Of a stretch of 8,719 nucleotides of DNA, positions 6,291 to 8,719 are shown piece after piece; position 1 is the stretch's first letter; each line of letters starts with the position of its first letter. The stretch is from positions 1-8,719 of the forward strand of contig JAGSPS010000119.1 in the NCBI GenBank assembly GCA_018262315.1, read 5' to 3'. Source of the DNA: Deltaproteobacteria bacterium (GTDB lineage Bacteria; Myxococcota_A; UBA9160; PR03). The position numbers were made by a program, and so were the translations under genes. The notes under the pieces were generated by a model. It was given only the letters and a program-made list of their open reading frames with translations. It did no database searches and was not told where the DNA came from.

Positions 6291-6511
6291 GAAATCCCCC
6301 CGTGGGTGAGCTCGGTTACGTGCGATCTCGGCGGCGCCCTGCGCACCGACGAGCGCCTCGATGCAATCGAAGAGGAAGTAGAACACGAAACGGCTCGCCG
6401 CGAGCGACGCCGCGTGGCTGGCCGCTACCAGGTGGGACTCGCCATAAGCCTTGCTTAAGGAGACGCCGCGACGCTTGCCCCCGTCGAATCTCTCGACGGA
6501 GGTTTCTGCCC
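6291..6511. promoter_or_regulatory. Divergent spacer, crotonase / SHP cytochrome operon
   Basis: A 221-bp spacer between outward-facing genes, expected to contain both promoters. Frames remain open through it on both strands, as usual at this GC content, but show no family similarity. It holds an A/T-richer island at 6442-6460 with an inverted repeat (listed separately) and the SHP ribosome site GGAGG at 6498-6502, 9 bases before the ATG at 6512. Confidence 0.5.
6442..6460. promoter_or_regulatory. Imperfect palindrome upstream of the cytochrome operon, candidate operator
   Basis: TAAGC (6445-6449), a 3-base CTT spacer and GCTTA (6453-6457) form a perfect 5-bp inverted repeat; after one mismatch (6444/6458) two more pairs match (CC/GG), giving a 19-bp dyad. 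It lies about 50 bases before the SHP start in otherwise very GC-rich DNA. It could be an operator or overlap a promoter. Binding by the operon's own regulator is a guess, and chance cannot be excluded for so short a repeat. Confidence 0.3.
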
Positions 6512-6931
6512 ATGCGATCCACGATCCTGGTTGCCGCGGCCTTCGCGCTCGGCGTCGCAGCTGCGCGCGCCGAAACGCCCGCAGATTTCGAAGCGGCCTT
6601 CGCGGCCGAAGCGCGTCGCGCGGATCCCGCGTTCGCGGGTTTCTCGGCCGCGCGGGGCCAACAGTTCTTCGGCTCCACGCACGGCGGAGACTGGAGCTGC
6701 GTCTCGTGCCACACCAAGGACCCGAGCGCGGTCGGCGAGCACGTCGTCACCGGCAAACGCATCGAGCCGCTCGCCCCCGCGGCGAATCCCAAGCGATTCA
6801 GCGATCCCGCGTCGGTCGAAAAGTGGTTCAAACGCAACTGCAACGACGTCCTGAAACGGCTCTGCACCGCGCAGGAGAAGGGCGATGTGCTGGCCTGGCT
6901 GATGATGCCGGGCGCGGGGGGTGGACGATGA
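6512..6931 (+). CDS. SHP-type monohaem cytochrome c (DUF1924), ligand-binding
   Basis: 139 residues, exported to the periplasm: a signal peptide covers about 1-20 (hydrophobic core, then ARA before Glu21). One haem c site, CVSCH (63-67). Other conserved parts: DPAFAGFSAARGQQFF (38-53), GGDWSC (58-63), VTGKRIEPLAPAANPKRFSDP (79-99), EKWFKRNC (103-110) and CTAQEKGDVLAWL (118-130). These match DUF1924/SHP (sphaeroides haem protein), in which the sixth haem ligand is an asparagine next to a disulfide loop. Here Asn109 with Cys110 and Cys118 are the obvious equivalents, so the haem should bind O2, NO or similar small ligands. ATG chosen from GGAGG 9 bases upstream and the signal peptide. It is first in the operon; its stop overlaps the next start in ATGA. 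Family call strong; physiological substrate unknown also for homologues. Confidence 0.9.
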   Translation: MRSTILVAAAFALGVAAARAETPADFEAAFAAEARRADPAFAGFSAARGQQFFGSTHGGDWSCVSCHTKDPSAVGEHVVTGKRIEPLAPAANPKRFSDPASVEKWFKRNCNDVLKRLCTAQEKGDVLAWLMMPGAGGGR

Positions 6932-7413
6932 AGACCTGCATCCGGATCCTGATCGTTTCGAGCGCCGTCGCGGTCGCGTCTCTCACGGCCGGGCCCAGCG
7001 CAGCGAAGTCGCGGCACGCGCCGCTCCTGCCCGCCTACGTGGAGGAGTGTGGTTCGTGCCACATCGCCTTCCCGGGTCGCATGCTCGATGCCGCTTCGTG
7101 GATCGCCGTCCTCGAGGGGCTCGAGCAGCACTTCGGCGTGGACGCAAGCGTGGATGCCAAGACGCTCGAGCCGATCCGCGCCTACCTCGCGGGTACCGCG
7201 CGATCGAAACCGACCACGGCCGGCGGGGTTCCGCTGCTGCGCATCACCGAAACGCGCTGGTTCCGCCACGAGCACGACGAGGTTCCGCAACGCCTCTGGC
7301 AGGAACCGGACGCGGTGAAACCGGCCGACTGCGCGGCCTGCCACCGCAGCGCCGCGACGGGCTCGTACTCAGAGCACGACCTGCGCCTGCCCAAGAAAGG
7401 AGAAGCCAAGTGA
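6928..7413 (+). CDS. Periplasmic dihaem cytochrome c (DHC type)
   Basis: 161 residues with a signal peptide (about 1-26, ending PSAA before Lys27). Two haem c sites: CGSCH (41-45) and CAACH (135-139). Between them are MLDAASWIAVLEGLEQHFGVDASVD (52-76) and ITETRWFRHEHDEVP (106-120), whose His69, His113 or His115 are candidates for distal ligands. The order and motifs fit the dihaem cytochrome c family that accompanies SHP and cytochrome b561. In the known system it carries electrons from the membrane b561 to SHP in the periplasm. ATG at 6928 overlaps the SHP stop by 4 bp (ATGA), and its own stop overlaps the b561 start (GTGA), so translation is coupled along the operon. Confidence 0.9.
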   Translation: MKTCIRILIVSSAVAVASLTAGPSAAKSRHAPLLPAYVEECGSCHIAFPGRMLDAASWIAVLEGLEQHFGVDASVDAKTLEPIRAYLAGTARSKPTTAGGVPLLRITETRWFRHEHDEVPQRLWQEPDAVKPADCAACHRSAATGSYSEHDLRLPKKGEAK

Positions 7414-8108
7414 GCAACCGCATCCTCGTCTGGGATCTCCCGCTGCGGGTCTTTCACTGGGTGCTGGCGGCGAGCTTCGCTGGCGCGTTCCTCACGGCCG
7501 AGAGCGAACGGGTGCGCGACCTGCACCTGCTCTGCGGCTACACCTTCGTCGGTGCGATCGCGTTCCGCCTGCTGTGGGGCTTCGTCGGCACCCGCCACGC
7601 GCGCTTCTCGGCGCTGCGCTTCGGGCCCGGGGCAAGCCGCCGCTACCTGCTCTCGCTGCTGCGGGGCCGGCCCGATCGCCATCTCGGGCACAATCCGCCC
7701 GGCGCCGTGATGATCCCGCTGCTGCTCGGACTCGGTCTCGCGATCGCGGCGTCGGGCTGGGCGGTCTACGCGGACGCGGGCGGCGAGTGGCTCGCGGAGG
7801 CGCACGAGATCGCGGCCACGGTCATGCTCGTCGCGGTCGCCGGTCACGTGCTCGGCGTAATGGCGGTGAGCGTCCTGCAGCGCGAGAACCTGGTGCTCCC
7901 GCTCGTCACGGGCCGCAAGCGCGGCGCACCGGGCGAAGGCATCCGAAGCTCGCGTCCGCTCGCGGCGCTGCTACTCCTCATCGCGTTGGCGGGTCTGTGG
8001 CTGCCCGGAATCGCCGCGCGAGAACGCCGGCTGGCGGCGAGCGCGCAGAGCGCGTCGATCGCAGCGGCCGGAGAGCCGGCGACGGTACGGACCGGGCATA
8101 TGGACTGA
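7410..8108 (+). CDS. Membrane cytochrome b561 (Ni-hydrogenase/b561 type)
   Basis: 232 residues with about five membrane segments (near 13-30, 40-58, 100-120, 134-156, 183-200). Likely haem b ligands are His16 (in LPLRVFHW), His39 (DLHLLCGY), His132 (EAHE) and His146 (VAGHVLGV). GHNPPGA (93-99) is typical of this class. It should oxidise quinol in the inner membrane and pass electrons to the dihaem cytochrome. Start is GTG at 7410, with AAAGGAG at 7396-7402 seven bases upstream and a 4-bp overlap with the previous stop. The C-terminal 30 residues after the last helix are Ala-rich and not conserved. The response regulator follows after 30 bp, suggesting the operon continues into a two-component system. 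Confidence 0.9.
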   Translation: MSNRILVWDLPLRVFHWVLAASFAGAFLTAESERVRDLHLLCGYTFVGAIAFRLLWGFVGTRHARFSALRFGPGASRRYLLSLLRGRPDRHLGHNPPGAVMIPLLLGLGLAIAASGWAVYADAGGEWLAEAHEIAATVMLVAVAGHVLGVMAVSVLQRENLVLPLVTGRKRGAPGEGIRSSRPLAALLLLIALAGLWLPGIAARERRLAASAQSASIAAAGEPATVRTGHMD

Positions 8109-8138
8109 GCGCGAGGGCGAAAGGGGGCGAAGCGGCGC

Positions 8139-8719
8139 ATGCGGGTGCTCGTCGTCGAGGACGATCGACTACTCGGCGACGCGCTCCGCGTCGGCCTCGC
8201 GCAGGCCGGCTTCGCGGCGGACTGGGTGCACGACGGCAGCGCGGGGCTGATGGCGCTCGCGAGCGAGCCTTTCGCCGCGGTCGTGCTCGACCTCGGGCTC
8301 CCGAAGCTCTCGGGGCTGGATCTGCTGAAGCGCCTGCGCGGCGCGGGCAACGCGGTGCCCGTGCTGATCTTGACGGCTCGCGACGCGGTACCGGATCGCA
8401 TCGCGGGTCTCGACGCGGGCGCCGACGACTATCTCGTCAAGCCCGTCGATCTCGGCGAACTCGCCGCGCGGCTGCGCGCGCTCGTCCGCCGCTCCACAGG
8501 GCGGGCGGCGCCACTGCTCACGGGCGGTCCGCTCGACATCGACCCGGCCGCGCACGCCACGCGCTTCCGCGGCGACGCCGTCGAACTCTCGGCGCGCGCG
8601 GTCGCGCGGCGGCCCCCACGCGCGCGCGCCGCCGGCCGCGTGCTCTCGAAGGAACAGCTCGCCGAACGCGTGTACGGCTGGGGCGAAGAGGTCGAGTCGA
8701 ACGCCGTCGAAGTGCACGT
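8139..8719 (+). CDS. OmpR-family response regulator (cut by right edge), with anomalous stretch in DNA-binding domain
   Basis: 193 residues are visible and the frame is still open at the right edge. The receiver domain (1-117) has the acidic pocket Glu7-Asp8-Asp9, phosphoacceptor Asp51 (VVLDLGLP), Thr79 and Lys101 (LVKPVD), all intact. The C-terminal winged helix begins near 125, and GRVLSKEQLAERVYGWGEEVESNAVEVH (166-193) matches the recognition-helix region of the QseB/PmrA group. Residues 154-165, where family members have a hydrophobic helix of the EFALLxxLLxxP kind, read AVARRPPRARAA. The length is right but the helix would be broken by two prolines and several arginines. This could be a real defect or sequence error. 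It lies 30 bp after the b561 gene; a sensor kinase gene likely follows. It probably responds to envelope or redox cues and may control this operon, by inference from position. Confidence 0.88.
   Translation, partial: MRVLVVEDDRLLGDALRVGLAQAGFAADWVHDGSAGLMALASEPFAAVVLDLGLPKLSGLDLLKRLRGAGNAVPVLILTARDAVPDRIAGLDAGADDYLVKPVDLGELAARLRALVRRSTGRAAPLLTGGPLDIDPAAHATRFRGDAVELSARAVARRPPRARAAGRVLSKEQLAERVYGWGEEVESNAVEVH

Noticed and set aside
6302..6511. Upstream extension of the SHP cytochrome
   Set aside because: It would bury the signal peptide behind 70 Arg-rich residues; the ATG at 6512 has a proper ribosome site and starts the signal peptide.

Overview
The window is GC-rich DNA (roughly two thirds G+C by eye) with dense short operons, Shine-Dalgarno sites ahead of most starts, some GTG/TTG starts, and proteobacterial-type proteins: c-type cytochromes, a cytochrome b561, an OmpR-class regulator, a crotonase and an Old Yellow Enzyme. 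It fits a free-living, respiring proteobacterium or a related high-GC lineage, chromosomal in character. I cannot place it more finely. I see no tRNA, rRNA, CRISPR array, intact insertion sequence or phage gene.

Left part (1-2985). The N-terminus of a GPH/MFS-type sugar:cation symporter runs off the left edge on the minus strand. Divergent from it is a methylthioadenosine phosphorylase-like gene (304-1149). It meets head-on a radical SAM gene with a cysteine-rich C-terminal part (1163-2083, minus). That gene is divergent from a class I SAM-dependent methyltransferase (2206-2985, plus). Three neighbours therefore make or use SAM-derived chemistry. A possible link is that the phosphorylase clears 5'-deoxyadenosine released by the radical SAM enzyme.

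Middle part (2952-3661, minus). This is a small genomic scar. One reading frame joins what looks like the degenerate C-terminal tail of a type III restriction-modification methylase (Mod) to a nearly complete DUF4160 domain. Five bases later comes a 72-codon frame that begins like a DUF2442 protein and then loses resemblance. It is probably the remains of mobile or defence-type accessory genes.

Central metabolic part (3763-6290). A single-domain Old Yellow Enzyme with a four-cysteine C-terminal motif is followed by an SRPBCC-type small protein. An enoyl-CoA hydratase/isomerase on the other strand converges on them with only 6 bp between the stops. The set suggests degradation of an unsaturated or alicyclic acid or CoA thioester, but the substrate cannot be read from sequence.

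Right part (6512-8719). This is the clearest functional unit: SHP-type monohaem cytochrome c (DUF1924), dihaem cytochrome c, cytochrome b561 and an OmpR-family response regulator cut by the right edge. The first three genes overlap by 4 bp each (ATGA, GTGA). Electrons would pass from the quinone pool through the membrane b561 to the dihaem cytochrome and on to the SHP haem, which in known homologues binds O2/NO-type ligands through a displaceable asparagine. The regulator contains an anomalous 12-residue stretch in its DNA-binding domain.
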